64,000 bases of DNA from Peribacillus simplex (GCF_001542915.1 NZ_LNNH01000003.1:62001-126000); one strand, 5' to 3'. Positions 7,842 through 16,902 are shown, counted from the first letter of the stretch. Translations and numbers: made by a program. Notes: a model not told the origin generated them from the sequence alone.

Positions 7842-8834
7842 TTAAATGAAGCCCCCATTCTTTAACATTTCCTTGATTTTTGATTTATCGATCAACCCTG
7901 TGGCAGAGTTATAATCTTCCAAACTAACAGGCTGGTATTGGGCGTAATGCTCCTTTATCCCCTTGATGTGGATGGCTGGAAGGATGACATAATATTCATC
8001 ATCATAGGCAATGGCCGTCGTGCTTTCATATTCCGAAAGCAGGATTTCATGGAGCTTTTCACCCGGACGTATACCCAGGACCTCGACTTCCACATCTGTC
8101 TTTTTCGATGCTTCGATCAACACTTCAGCAAGGTCGATGATTTTACAGGAAGGCATCTTCATCACGAATATTTCTCCGCCGACACTTTCAAACGTTGCTT
8201 TGAATACTAATTTTATCGCTTCTTGAATGGTCAAAAAGAACCTGGTCATATTCAAGTCGGTTATTCCGATTTTCCCTTTTTCTTTAATTTGCTTTTTGAA
8301 GACGTGAATGACGCTTCCGTTGGTTCCTAAAACATTGCCGCCGCGGATACATACGAATCTGGTTTTCGTGTTTAACGTATTCGCGTGGATGATCAATCTT
8401 TCCGCCATAGCTTTTGAAAGACCATAAAAATTGGATGGATTGGATGCTTTGTCGGTGGAAATGTTCACGACGGAATGTACATTACAGCTAATGGCTGCTT
8501 CTATTACATTCTGTGTTCCTATCACGTTCGTTTTTAGCGCTTCGATCGGTTGATCTTCACATACAGGAACATGCTTTAAAGCTGCCAAATGGAAAATATA
8601 ATCGACGCCTTGGCATGCCTCCACCAATGCTTCCTTTTCTTTTACGTCGCCTATGATGAATTGCAGCTTTGGATTATTATCGAATTCCTGTTTCATCGTG
8701 AATTGATTCGATTCATTTCTAGAGAAAATCCGGATTTCACTTGGTTCGAAATCCAATAATTGACGAACCAATTCATATCCCCACGAGCCTGTACCGCCTG
8801 TTACTAAAATTTTACGATTCTTAATCAATTTCAT
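7842..8834 (-). CDS. UDP-GlcNAc 4,6-dehydratase (inverting), FlaA1/CapE family
   Basis: A 330-residue polysaccharide-biosynthesis SDR. VTGGTGSWGYELV is the nucleotide-binding motif. The catalytic block reads STDKASNPSNFYGLSK near residue 125, with the T-D-K triad and a Tyr at the position where FlaA1/PseB have Tyr and staphylococcal CapE has Met. RGGNVLGTNGSVI and GIRPGEKLHE are conserved family segments. The family removes water from UDP-GlcNAc and inverts C5, giving a 4-keto-6-deoxy-L-sugar. GGGAGG directly upstream fixes the ATG at 8834. The start overlaps the end of the 2-epimerase gene by 14 nt and the end is coupled to the reductase gene, so the three proteins are probably made in fixed ratio. 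Confidence 0.87.
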   Translation of the reverse strand: MKLIKNRKILVTGGTGSWGYELVRQLLDFEPSEIRIFSRNESNQFTMKQEFDNNPKLQFIIGDVKEKEALVEACQGVDYIFHLAALKHVPVCEDQPIEALKTNVIGTQNVIEAAISCNVHSVVNISTDKASNPSNFYGLSKAMAERLIIHANTLNTKTRFVCIRGGNVLGTNGSVIHVFKKQIKEKGKIGITDLNMTRFFLTIQEAIKLVFKATFESVGGEIFVMKMPSCKIIDLAEVLIEASKKTDVEVEVLGIRPGEKLHEILLSEYESTTAIAYDDEYYVILPAIHIKGIKEHYAQYQPVSLEDYNSATGLIDKSKIKEMLKNGGFI

Positions 8835-9912
8835 GGCCTCCCAGTATAATTTTAAGGACTTTATCTGACACGTTTTTATGGTCGTACCCTTCTGGAAAAG
8901 ACCAGTCTTTTTGTTGGTTAACCATAATGTTCACACAATTGAGGATTTGTTTAGCATTTATCCCCGATAACATATTACTGCCAGACTCAATCGTTTCCGG
9001 CCTTTCAGTCGTTTTCCGGACGGTAACGGCAGGAACATGGAATAAACAACATTCTTCTTGGACGGTACCACTGTCGGTCAATACACAATAGGCATTTTTC
9101 TCAAGCTTCACGAAGTCAAAGAAACCGAAGGGCTCGTGAAATTCTATCAGCGGGTGTACATCTAATTGGGGACTGCGTTCTATGCGGGATTTTGTCCGGG
9201 GATGTAAACTGCAAATGACTCTTTTTTGATACGTTTCGGCAACTAAATTAATGCCCTTCATGATTTCAAGCAAACGGTCTTCATGATCAACATTTTCCGC
9301 ACGATGGATAGTTACGAGGAAATAATCCTCTTTTTCCAAGTTGATTTTGTCCAAAATAAAGCTTTGCTCAATCTCATTATCGAAGTGGTTCAAGACCTCA
9401 TGAATCGGGTTTCCCGATAAATAGATCCTTTTACTTGGAATACCTTCTTTCAACAGATTCTCCTTACTTTGAGGTGTGTAAGGTAAATTCAAGCTTGAAA
9501 CGGCATCGATGATCCGTCGGTTTTTCTCCTCTGGTACTTCAAGATCAAAGCAACGGTTTCCAGCTTCCATATGAATGACCGGTATTCCCAGTCTTTCCGC
9601 TAGAATGGAGCTGAGCCCGGAGTTCGTATCCCCCAACACCAATACTTTATCCGGCTTTTCATTTAAAAGGATGGTTTCCAAATCCTTGAAAATGGCAGCT
9701 AATTGTTCGCCGAGGGTTTTCTGTTGATTCAGCAAGACATAATCAGGCTTCCTTACCTGAAGCTGTTGGAAGAAAATCTCACTTAAGGATGAGGTGAAAT
9801 TCTGTCCGGTGTGTACGAGTATATGTGAATCGGCATACTGATCCAATTTCTTTATAATGAGACTTAATCTGATGATTTCAGGCCGAGTCCCTAATATGGT
9901 CATTACTTTCAC
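8821..9912 (-). CDS. Non-hydrolysing UDP-N-acetylhexosamine 2-epimerase (FnlC/WbjD/CapG type)
   Basis: A GT-B-like epimerase of 363 residues with TILGTRPEIIRL at the start. It has the sequence HMEAGNRCFDLEVPEEKNRR, in which MEAGNRCFD (instead of VEAGLRT of WecB/MnaA) is characteristic of the FnlC/WbjD/CapG branch. The C-terminal DSGTVQEEC and RKTTERPE motifs complete the UDP-binding site. The frame opens at a GTG at 9921, but AAGGAG lies immediately against that codon. The GTG at 9912 is 8 nt from the same site and is chosen. The enzyme epimerises C2 of the UDP-L-sugar made by the next two genes. It is first in the operon; the promoter should lie between 9913 and about 10000 but is not obvious. 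Confidence 0.87.
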   Translation of the reverse strand: MKVMTILGTRPEIIRLSLIIKKLDQYADSHILVHTGQNFTSSLSEIFFQQLQVRKPDYVLLNQQKTLGEQLAAIFKDLETILLNEKPDKVLVLGDTNSGLSSILAERLGIPVIHMEAGNRCFDLEVPEEKNRRIIDAVSSLNLPYTPQSKENLLKEGIPSKRIYLSGNPIHEVLNHFDNEIEQSFILDKINLEKEDYFLVTIHRAENVDHEDRLLEIMKGINLVAETYQKRVICSLHPRTKSRIERSPQLDVHPLIEFHEPFGFFDFVKLEKNAYCVLTDSGTVQEECCLFHVPAVTVRKTTERPETIESGSNMLSGINAKQILNCVNIMVNQQKDWSFPEGYDHKNVSDKVLKIILGGHEID

Positions 9913-10093
9913 GATTTGCACTCCTTACTCTTTTCTAGTATGTGTCCTCTCCGTCTACCCTTTATTGTATGCACCTCAAATCCTATTGATATAGGCTAAC
10001 CTATTAGATTTAAGCCTCTATTTAAGCAATTAGCGGCTTTTCAACGCCACTTCCGTCCATGGCCCAAGATGCGTTGAATGATCGTTCCCCGCC

Positions 10094-10125
10094 AAAAAAG
10101 GACTAGGAGTATCTCCAAGTCCTTT
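10094..10125 (-). terminator. Intrinsic terminator, minus direction
   Basis: AAAGGACTAGGAG pairs with CTCCAAGTCCTTT (12 of 13) around a 3-nt loop. On the minus strand it is followed by six T. It would end transcription coming from the MFS pseudogene. Confidence 0.75.
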
Positions 10126-10129
10126 CATG

Positions 10130-10173
10130 CTCTAAACAAGCTTATTGTAATACAGCTTGTCTAGAGTCTTTTT
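10130..10173 (+). terminator. Terminator-like hairpin, plus direction, orphan
   Basis: CTCTAAACAAGCT (10130-10142) pairs with AGCTTGTCTAGAG (10154-10166) with one mismatch and is followed by TCTTTTT. No plus-strand gene ends upstream of it. Confidence 0.6.
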
Positions 10174-10351
10174 ATAAGGGTGTCCAAGGCACTCCATTGG
10201 ACGCGTTTTAACACAGGAGTCTTGCAAGCCAACTCCACTCCAATAAGTTTTAACATTTAGGCAGTGCTTTTTTTCCGATCTATTAGTTCTGCATCGTCGA
10301 TAACGTTGAACAACGGGGGGCTGTTCATATAGTGATAGAAGGTTGTCCTTG

Positions 10352-10910
10352 TTAGGCTGTTTTCTTTTTAAGGTATAGGGCTGTCATAAAACCGATGCAA
10401 CATAAAGCAAGTGCGAACCCATACGCATGATGGAAACCATATGTCATCGCTTCGTTTAACAATTCTTTTGTAGGCGTCACCCCTGCTTGCTCCAAGAAGC
10501 TTGCACGGGGCCATGCGTGGAAACCCCTAAAGCACCTGCCATCGGTTGTAACGTATTCGACATGGCTGTTCCATGTGGATACAAGTGAGGCGGCAATTGG
10601 TTGAGAGCTCCTGTTTGAGACGGCATCATAATGGTTGCGATCGCCAACATCAATGCCATATAGACCAGGATAAATGCCCAGGCTGGTATAGAGAATGAAA
10701 TGGTACTGTAGATGATCATGGTCACAATCAATAGGACTGTACCAGGAATGATCATTGTTCTTGGGCCATACTTATCGAATAATATCCCAATTTTCGGTGA
10801 TAAAGCACCATTCAACAAGGCTCCTGGCAATAAAAGCAATCCAACTGTTTTCGCCTCAAATCCAAGTGGGCCTTGTCCATACATCGGTAATAGGACTTGG
10901 GATTGGTTGA
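10352..10910 (-). pseudogene. MFS drug-efflux transporter remnant (EmrB/QacA-like), 5'-truncated and frameshifted
   Basis: From about 10910 to 10510 the minus strand encodes transmembrane helices of a 14-TM DHA2-type pump (SQVLLPMYGQGPLGF, then GALLNGALSPKIG, motif FDKYGPR, and TIMMPSQTGALNQLP). The frame is then lost: the natural continuation ASFLEQAGVTPTKELL and the last helix ending LYLKKKTA lie in another frame and stop at 10352. At the 5' side the homology stops abruptly after an in-frame TAG next to 10905, so more than half of a protein of about 480 residues is missing together with its promoter. The truncation point is also where the plus-strand oxidoreductase fragment begins, indicating a single deletion. 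Confidence 0.8.
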
Positions 10911-11139
10911 GCTAGAAAATAGAGAAGACATCACATGGACATACATTAGCCCTGCTTCATTCTTCGATCCAGAAGGAATACGCACAGGATCTTACCAAGT
11001 AGGAAAAAATCATGTCATCGTAAACAGTCAGGGAAATAGCTATATCAGTTATGCTGACTACGCGATTGCCGTTGTAGATGAGATTGAGAATCCAAAACAC
11101 GTCAATCAAAGATTCACTCTTGTGGGAGAAGCAGAATAA
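10908..11139 (+). pseudogene. NAD(P)-binding oxidoreductase remnant (NmrA/SDR_a5-like), 5'-truncated
   Basis: Only about 75 C-terminal residues remain, beginning near LENREDITWTYISPASFF. They include GSYQVGKNHVIVN and SYISYADYAIAVVDEIENP, typical of the C-terminal part of small NAD(P)-dependent oxidoreductases of about 210 residues. The Rossmann half is absent. An ATG at 10897 lies in MFS-derived sequence and does not represent a native start. The fragment is fused head-to-head to the truncated MFS gene, so transcription and function are unlikely. Confidence 0.78.
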
Positions 11140-11145
11140 AGAAAA

Positions 11146-11182
11146 GGGCCCTTCCACCAAAAATGTGAAAGAGCCCTCTTTA
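11146..11182. terminator. Stem-loop terminator
   Basis: AGGGCCCTTCCAC (from about 11148) pairs imperfectly, with G-T pairs, with GTGAAAGAGCCCT. T-rich flanks occur on both strands. It follows the oxidoreductase remnant. Beyond it, 11186-11378 contains no recognisable gene. Confidence 0.55.
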
Positions 11183-11378
11183 TGTCACCTGTTTCCCTTT
11201 ACAGTTAATGGGGTTGAACGTTAGGTTCAAAAGGAGTTCGAGATTTAATAATGCCGGATCTCTTTTGTCTACAAACTGAACGCACTTGGCATTTATCCAA
11301 GTCCGTTTTGTGCACCATCATACTACTGTTTAAGGAGATTGCATAAGCGCCATCAATCTCCAGGGATTGGTTTGGCAA

Positions 11379-13094
11379 TCATTTTTGAAATTGTAATTCA
11401 TGAAGATTGGCAAAAATGCCGCCCTTCTTAAGCAAATCATCATGACTTCCCTCTTCGGCAATACCTTCTTCCGTAACCACGATGATTTTGTCAGCGTTCC
11501 GAATGGTTGCCAATCGGTGCGCAATGATCAATGTCGTCCGGTTTTCGGCAAGTTCCGTAAGGGCCTGCTGAATGATTCTTTCCGTCTCCGTATCAAGGGC
11601 GGAGGTTGCTTCATCGAGAATCAATATTGGCGGATTTTTCAAGAACATCCTCGCTATCGCAATCCTTTGTTTCTGTCCTCCCGATAGCTTCAGGCCACGT
11701 TCCCCGATTTGAGTCTCATAACCATCTGGAAGTCCTCCGATGAAAGCTTCCAAATGGGCCTTACGGGCAGCTTCATGAATTTTTTCATCCGTCGCATCAA
11801 GCATTCCATAAGCGATATTTTCCTTTAATGTACCTGTAAAAAGGAATACATCCTGCTGGACAATCCCAATTTGGGACCGCAACGACTTTTTCGTCATTTC
11901 CCGGATATCGATTCCATCAATGGAAATGGAGCCCGCATTCACATCGTAAAATCGGGGGATCAATGAACAAATCGTCGTTTTCCCTGCCCCTGACGGACCT
12001 ACAAATGCGATGGTTTCCCCAGCATTTATCGTTAAATCGATACCTTTTAATACAGGCTTTTTGTCTTCATAATTAAACGATACCTGTTTAAAAGCTATAT
12101 CCCCCAAAAGGGAATTGACTGCGATGGCATCACTTTTATCCACTACATCCGGAGCGACGTCAAGCAGTTCAGTAAATCGCTTGAAACCTGCCATCCCTTT
12201 TGGATAAAGCTCCATCAAAGCACTGATTTTGTCGATTGGCTTGAATAACACGTTGACATATAATACGAAAGCCACTAATTCCCCGTTAGAAAGCTGCCCA
12301 TGGTAGGTTAACCAAGCACCCATCACCAATACGGCCAGGGTCATGAATCTCGTCATCATGTATATGCCTGATAAGCTGAACGACATCACTTTATATCCAA
12401 CGAGCTTCGCTTTGCGGAACTTGCGATTATTCGTTGAAAACCTGTCCATTTCATATGCTTCATTCGTGAAGGATTGAACGACCCTCACTCCTGAGACACT
12501 ATCCTCGACACGGGCATTGACATCGGCAACCTCTGTATACATTTGCTTCCACGCTTTATTCATCTTTAAATTGCTTATGACAATTAGTAAAACGAGGAGC
12601 GGCAATATACAAACAGATACGAGTGCCAGTTTCACATTGATGGTCAGCATGATCCAAAAGGCACCGACAAAGGTCATGAAGGCAATGAATAAATCTTCAG
12701 GACCATGGTGGGCAAGTTCCCCGATATCGAACAGGTCATTGGTGATACGGCTCATGATATGGCCGGTTTTCGTGTTGTCAAAGAAACGAAAAGATTGCTT
12801 TTGCACATGTTGGAATAATTCCTCACGCATATCCGTCTCAATATTTATGCCTAGTTTGTGACCCCAATATCCTACAATGAATTGCAGGAAGGTACTAATG
12901 ATATAAATCAGCAATAAACCTGCACTTACAGTAACAATTGCAGACCAGTCATCGCCAGGCAGCAGCGTATCTATAAACCACTGAACCGCGAGAGGGAATG
13001 CGAGTTCAAGTACAGCAACAACGACTGCACTGAAAAAGTCGATAATGAATAACCGCTTATGCGGCAGATAATATGAAGCAAAACGTCGAATCAT
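11379..13094 (-). CDS. ABC exporter, fused permease-ATPase (YgaD-like)
   Basis: A 571-residue half-transporter. The open frame begins at 13154, but an AAAGGAG site lies 8 nt before the ATG at 13094. Residues 1-310 form a six-helix type IV exporter membrane domain. The C-terminal ATPase has GPSGAGKTT (Walker A, near 370), IGIVQQDVFLF (Q-loop), LSGGQKQR (signature), ILILDEATSALD (Walker B) and an H-loop in IIAHRLATI. Homodimers of this type export lipids or drugs from the cytoplasm or inner leaflet. The overall layout matches Bacillus YgaD/MsbA-like proteins; the substrate is not known. It is transcribed divergently from an MFS pump with about 210 bp between. No regulator is adjacent. Confidence 0.9.
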   Translation of the reverse strand: MIRRFASYYLPHKRLFIIDFFSAVVVAVLELAFPLAVQWFIDTLLPGDDWSAIVTVSAGLLLIYIISTFLQFIVGYWGHKLGINIETDMREELFQHVQKQSFRFFDNTKTGHIMSRITNDLFDIGELAHHGPEDLFIAFMTFVGAFWIMLTINVKLALVSVCILPLLVLLIVISNLKMNKAWKQMYTEVADVNARVEDSVSGVRVVQSFTNEAYEMDRFSTNNRKFRKAKLVGYKVMSFSLSGIYMMTRFMTLAVLVMGAWLTYHGQLSNGELVAFVLYVNVLFKPIDKISALMELYPKGMAGFKRFTELLDVAPDVVDKSDAIAVNSLLGDIAFKQVSFNYEDKKPVLKGIDLTINAGETIAFVGPSGAGKTTICSLIPRFYDVNAGSISIDGIDIREMTKKSLRSQIGIVQQDVFLFTGTLKENIAYGMLDATDEKIHEAARKAHLEAFIGGLPDGYETQIGERGLKLSGGQKQRIAIARMFLKNPPILILDEATSALDTETERIIQQALTELAENRTTLIIAHRLATIRNADKIIVVTEEGIAEEGSHDDLLKKGGIFANLHELQFQK

Positions 13095-13304
13095 CAAATT
13101 TTCTCCTTTTATACATATACTAAGGAGTATAATTCGATATTGGATATTCGGCAAGCATTACGGTTTCATGTAGATGAAATATGGTAAAATCATCTGTATA
13201 AAACCAAACCGGCCCGACCCATGGAAAACAAATCAAGGAGTGAATCCAATGTAACGATTACAACCATTCTATTACACTAAAAAAATCTTATAAGGATGGT
13301 ATTC

Positions 13305-14507
13305 ATGAAAAATAGATCGTTTCGCTTCCTATGGGTCGGGCAAGCATTTGCAAATCTCGGTGATATATTTTATGTAGTCGGGTTGATTTCACTCATATAT
13401 GCCATGACGGGATCTGCCTTTTATTTGAGTTTGCTTCCGTTCACCACAACGATTTTCCGGTTTATCAGCAGTTTGCTTGCGCCACTCGTTATCGACAGGT
13501 TCCCATTAAAAAAGATCCTTGTCCAATCGCAATGGTGGAAGACCATCCTGCTCGTTATCATGGGAATCACCCTTCATTTCAGTCACGGTTCTGCCATTGT
13601 CGTCATATGCTTCATTGCTTCGATCTCATTATTGGATGGTGTCGCTGCCCCAGTGAGTGCAGCTTTGGTTCCGCAATTGGTCCCGGCAAAAGAACGGATG
13701 AAAGCGAATGGTTTCCTGAATGTACTCACGCAGACCATCTTTGTAGCAGGATGGCCACTTGGTTCCGTTTTATTAATCAATACGAACAGCCAGTTCATCA
13801 TTTGGTTTACGGTCATCTTATTTGCCGCATCAACGGGCCTTGCTGTGAAAATGGAAGTTCATGAGGAACTGACTACAGTCCACACCCATCCATCCAGCTG
13901 GGATTCGATTACATCCGGATGGATGGCGATTCGTCAAATCCGAACCATCCGCACCCTCATTTCGCTTGATTTCATAACATCTTTAGCTTCAAGCGTTTGG
14001 GTGGCTGCCGTGATATATGTATATGTTGAACAGAACTTGCAATTAAGTGAGGAATGGTGGGGATACATTAACACAAGCTACTTCATCGGCATGATCCTCA
14101 GTGGATTGATCGTCATCCGTTTTGCCAGATTCATTGAAAAGCATACCCGTGACTTCATTATCATCGGGCTTTTACTCAATTCCTTGCTGATCCTGTTTTT
14201 CGGATCGACAACGATGCCTGCATTGGCTTTGTTGTTTGCATGTCTGTACGGATTCCCAGAACAAATTCGCGATGTAATCTACACCAAGCTGTTCCAAGAT
14301 CACGCATCGGAAAAGACGTTAGCCAAAATTCATGCCGTTTGGGGAGCGGTAATCAACCTTACATTCGCCGGCTCTGTCTTATTATTAGGATATATAACGG
14401 AAACATATGGTGTCCAAACGACGTTTCAATTTTCTTCCGCAATCGTGTTCCTAGCCTTTCTTTATGCCCTTCTAAAAAGAAAGGAACTGGGCAGGAAAGA
14501 GTCTTAA
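13305..14507 (+). CDS. MFS transporter (macrolide-efflux/NreB-like)
   Basis: A 400-residue membrane protein with about 12 hydrophobic helices. The start at 13305 is chosen because AAGGA (13293-13296) lies 8 nt before it, whereas the upstream ATG at 13296 overlaps that site. The N-terminal FRFLWVGQAFANLGD and the first cytoplasmic loop VIDRFPLKK fit the MFS_3/NreB-like group that includes MefA-type pumps. Transport by proton antiport at the cytoplasmic membrane is expected; the substrate is unknown. A terminator follows. Confidence 0.83.
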   Translation: MKNRSFRFLWVGQAFANLGDIFYVVGLISLIYAMTGSAFYLSLLPFTTTIFRFISSLLAPLVIDRFPLKKILVQSQWWKTILLVIMGITLHFSHGSAIVVICFIASISLLDGVAAPVSAALVPQLVPAKERMKANGFLNVLTQTIFVAGWPLGSVLLINTNSQFIIWFTVILFAASTGLAVKMEVHEELTTVHTHPSSWDSITSGWMAIRQIRTIRTLISLDFITSLASSVWVAAVIYVYVEQNLQLSEEWWGYINTSYFIGMILSGLIVIRFARFIEKHTRDFIIIGLLLNSLLILFFGSTTMPALALLFACLYGFPEQIRDVIYTKLFQDHASEKTLAKIHAVWGAVINLTFAGSVLLLGYITETYGVQTTFQFSSAIVFLAFLYALLKRKELGRKES

Positions 14508-14522
14508 AGCACCACATATCGG

Positions 14523-14552
14523 AAAAGGAGCCTTGTTTAAGGCTCCTTTCAG
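14523..14552 (+). terminator. Stem-loop terminator
   Basis: AAAGGAGCC (14524-14532) pairs perfectly with GGCTCCTTT (14541-14549). The downstream T content is modest. Confidence 0.65.
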
Positions 14553-14592
14553 TTTGTTGATAAAACGCCCACTATTCCTTCACATAATCATG

Positions 14593-15855
14593 CTATTTTA
14601 TAATCATAATGTTCTGATCCAAAAACGCCCAATTTTGCGGAAATGCCAAACCGATTTGCCAATACGTGGCACCAATCAGTTCATAAGCATCAATCATTTC
14701 GTATTTTGCACTAATCGAACGGATATCTTCATACCAAACGACATGTTTCGCATCTTCTCTCCAATACGAATAGGTAGGGGAAGCCGCTGTCGTATCAAAA
14801 TAGATTTCGGCTCCCATTGCAATCGACAAATTTTGGGCACTTTGAGCCGATAAGGCTTTTGTCTCATGAGTTGGGATGATCCAGTCATACCCATACATGG
14901 GGAATGCCGACTGCAATTTATATTCAGGTATATTCGTCAACGCATACCGGAGAACCTCGCCCATCCACCAAAGCGGGGAAATCGGTTCCGGCGGACCAGT
15001 TGGGTACCCATAATCAATCGTCATGATTGCCACAAGATCAGCTGCCTCCCCAATCCCCCGATAATCATGCCCCCCGACAATGCGATTGTCTGGGTTATCT
15101 GCCGTTTTTGCATGCACGTTCACATGTAAGGTCAGTTCGTTCAACTCTTCCTTTAACTCCTTTAAAAATTGGACATAATCGGAACGTCTAGCGGGAGGAA
15201 TGAATTCGATATCCATACTGACTCCCCCATATTCCCTCTGCCTGACGAAATTAAGCAAACTATTGATTAAATTCCGCCTGGATCCTGAACTTGCGAGGAC
15301 ATCTCCTGCTAAATCGGCATCAAAATCACCGTTTTGAAAATTGCGAAGCATCAACAGCGGCGTCACCCCTGATTGCTTGCATTTCACGATAAGCGGTCGA
15401 TCATCGCCTTCAACGTAAGCATTTCCCTCCCTCGTAAAGGAATAAGCCACAATCGCTAAATAAGTTAATTTATCACCATGCTCTTCAAGAGTCTCGAACA
15501 CCGCTCCTCCTGAAGTCGGAAAGGCAAAGCCAAGCGTGATCAATTGGTTTTTATAAGGCGACGGAACCAAAATTTCCGTGCCTACCCTTAAAGAGTTTGC
15601 GACAATGCCTGGATTGGCTTTGATGATGGATGCTGCACTCGTGCCGAAACGACGGGCAACCATTGAAAGTGTATCCATGCTTTTTATGATATATTTTCGA
15701 TTTGCGACGGCTGCATCCGGTATATACAACGCCAGGCCAGGAACCAAAGCAGTTGATTCCAATCCATTGACTTCCATTATCCGCGACGGGGTAACTTGAT
15801 TTTTCTCGGCAATTCCCCAAAGACTATCACCTTTTTCCACAACAATGATCGTCAT
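14593..15855 (-). CDS. LysM-GH18 peptidoglycan hydrolase, spore germination type (SleL/YaaH/YdhD-like)
   Basis: A 420-residue protein with two N-terminal LysM repeats: residues 2-47 (VVEKGDSLWGIAEKN) and 53-97 (YIIKSMDTLSMVARRFG). A GH18 barrel follows from about residue 105. The GH18 catalytic strand appears as GGVSMDIEFI near 217, preserving the D-x-E pair with the acid Glu. There is no signal peptide, which matches SleL/YaaH-type enzymes packed onto spores. These cleave muramic-lactam-containing cortex fragments as N-acetylglucosaminidases during germination. The ribosome-binding site GGAGGGGTG precedes the ATG. It is monocistronic. Whether it is SleL itself or a YdhD-like paralogue cannot be decided here. 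Confidence 0.85.
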   Translation of the reverse strand: MTIIVVEKGDSLWGIAEKNQVTPSRIMEVNGLESTALVPGLALYIPDAAVANRKYIIKSMDTLSMVARRFGTSAASIIKANPGIVANSLRVGTEILVPSPYKNQLITLGFAFPTSGGAVFETLEEHGDKLTYLAIVAYSFTREGNAYVEGDDRPLIVKCKQSGVTPLLMLRNFQNGDFDADLAGDVLASSGSRRNLINSLLNFVRQREYGGVSMDIEFIPPARRSDYVQFLKELKEELNELTLHVNVHAKTADNPDNRIVGGHDYRGIGEAADLVAIMTIDYGYPTGPPEPISPLWWMGEVLRYALTNIPEYKLQSAFPMYGYDWIIPTHETKALSAQSAQNLSIAMGAEIYFDTTAASPTYSYWREDAKHVVWYEDIRSISAKYEMIDAYELIGATYWQIGLAFPQNWAFLDQNIMIIK

Positions 15856-15999
15856 TTACACCCCTCCAAACTCCCTTCAAGAAGTTTATGATATTCAGGC
15901 ATTTGGATAGAACGGATTCTCACAAATTCACGGAGACGAATAACGCCTCAGCCTGTTCCATCAAAAGCGACTTTACCTTGCCAATAAGCAAATCTCATC

Positions 16000-16030
16000 A
16001 AAAAAGGAGGCAATCCAAAAGGATGCCCCC
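16000..16030 (-). terminator. Intrinsic terminator, minus direction
   Basis: On the minus strand GGGGGCATCC pairs with GGATTGCCTCC (one bulge) and is followed by six T. It lies about 45 nt downstream of the SDR gene at 16073. Confidence 0.75.
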
Positions 16031-16072
16031 ATGTAATTCACCTGCTTCCCGTTCCATTCATCCTTTCAGCCT

Positions 16073-16822
16073 TCAAAGCAAATCTTTAATATCATAGAAC
16101 TTCCCATTATCCAAATCTCCTGCTTCAAGTAGCTGCAGCAGTTTTTCAGCTACCAATTCAGGGCTCCTCAGCATCCCCTGGTCTTTATATTCATGAAATT
16201 TGTCCCGATCGGCAAAGTCTTGCTCATCTGCTGACCGGATCGTTCCCTGCATATCCGTATCCATTACACCAGGAGAGAAAGAAATGAGAGACGCAGGGAA
16301 AGGTGCTTTACCTTGTTCCAAACCTGCCACCCTTGTGAACATTTCGAGTCCTGCCTTCGTACTGCAATAGGCGGCCCAGCCATGGTAAGGATTTTTTGCG
16401 GCTCCTGATGAGATGTTGACCACTACCTTCTTCCTGTCGGAATCCTTTGTTTGCTTAATGAATTCATCAGTCAAGACGGCGGGTGCCATGAAGTTAACTC
16501 TCATGCTCGTTTCCAAGGATTCTTGGCCTAGATTTCCAATCGGCTTGATTGGGTCAATGACACCAGCATTATTAATGAAATATATATCACTTTTTGCATC
16601 AACTTCCATGAGCATGTCCCGGACTAACGAACTGAGCTTTTCCGTTTCCTTTAAGTCCATCGGCAGGAAAGTGAATTTCGTCCCCGATTGGCTAGCCACC
16701 TCCTCCCACTCGGGATCTTTCGTACGAGATATCAAAATGCATCGATCGCTTGAGCCCAAAACTCGCTTGGCAATGGCAGCCCCTAATCCTTTTGATGCTC
16801 CTGTTATGATAAAAGTTTTCAT
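16073..16822 (-). CDS. yueD: SDR oxidoreductase, benzil reductase ((S)-benzoin forming) type
   Basis: A 249-residue classical SDR. It shows TGASKGLG (cofactor loop, residues 7-14), NNAG near 86, ISSGAAKNP (catalytic Ser) and YCSTK (YxxxK near 158). The arrangement, including NPYHGWAAYCSTKAGLEMF and SFSPGVMDTDMQ, resembles Bacillus YueD, an NADPH-dependent reductase of benzil and other 1,2-diketones, in the sepiapterin-reductase-like group. The physiological substrate is unknown. GGGGG precedes the ATG. Terminators on both sides make it a single-gene unit. Confidence 0.8.
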   Translation of the reverse strand: MKTFIITGASKGLGAAIAKRVLGSSDRCILISRTKDPEWEEVASQSGTKFTFLPMDLKETEKLSSLVRDMLMEVDAKSDIYFINNAGVIDPIKPIGNLGQESLETSMRVNFMAPAVLTDEFIKQTKDSDRKKVVVNISSGAAKNPYHGWAAYCSTKAGLEMFTRVAGLEQGKAPFPASLISFSPGVMDTDMQGTIRSADEQDFADRDKFHEYKDQGMLRSPELVAEKLLQLLEAGDLDNGKFYDIKDLL

Positions 16823-16857
16823 GATATATCCCCCTTCTTTTTCGACACCATCATTGT

Positions 16858-16892
16858 ATCAAAAAAAGCGGCCCCTATTGTCAGGACCGCTT
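16858..16892 (-). terminator. Intrinsic terminator, minus direction
   Basis: AAGCGGCCCC and CAGGACCGCTT pair with one internal mismatch, followed on the minus strand by a run of seven T. It ends the cardiolipin synthase transcript. Confidence 0.8.
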
Positions 16893-16902
16893 CATTTAAT
16901 GA

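Larger units (their letters stand above)
9913..10351. other. Intergenic region with stacked hairpins and a decayed repeat
   Basis: About 440 bp with no gene. It contains the leader of the 2-epimerase operon, two hairpins listed separately (10094-10125 and 10130-10173), a small perfect inverted repeat GTCCAA/TTGGAC (10182-10201), and a short remnant of the dispersed repeat around 10207-10240 (CAGGAGTC and CCACTCCAAT segments shared with the copy at 1360-1571). Confidence 0.5.
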
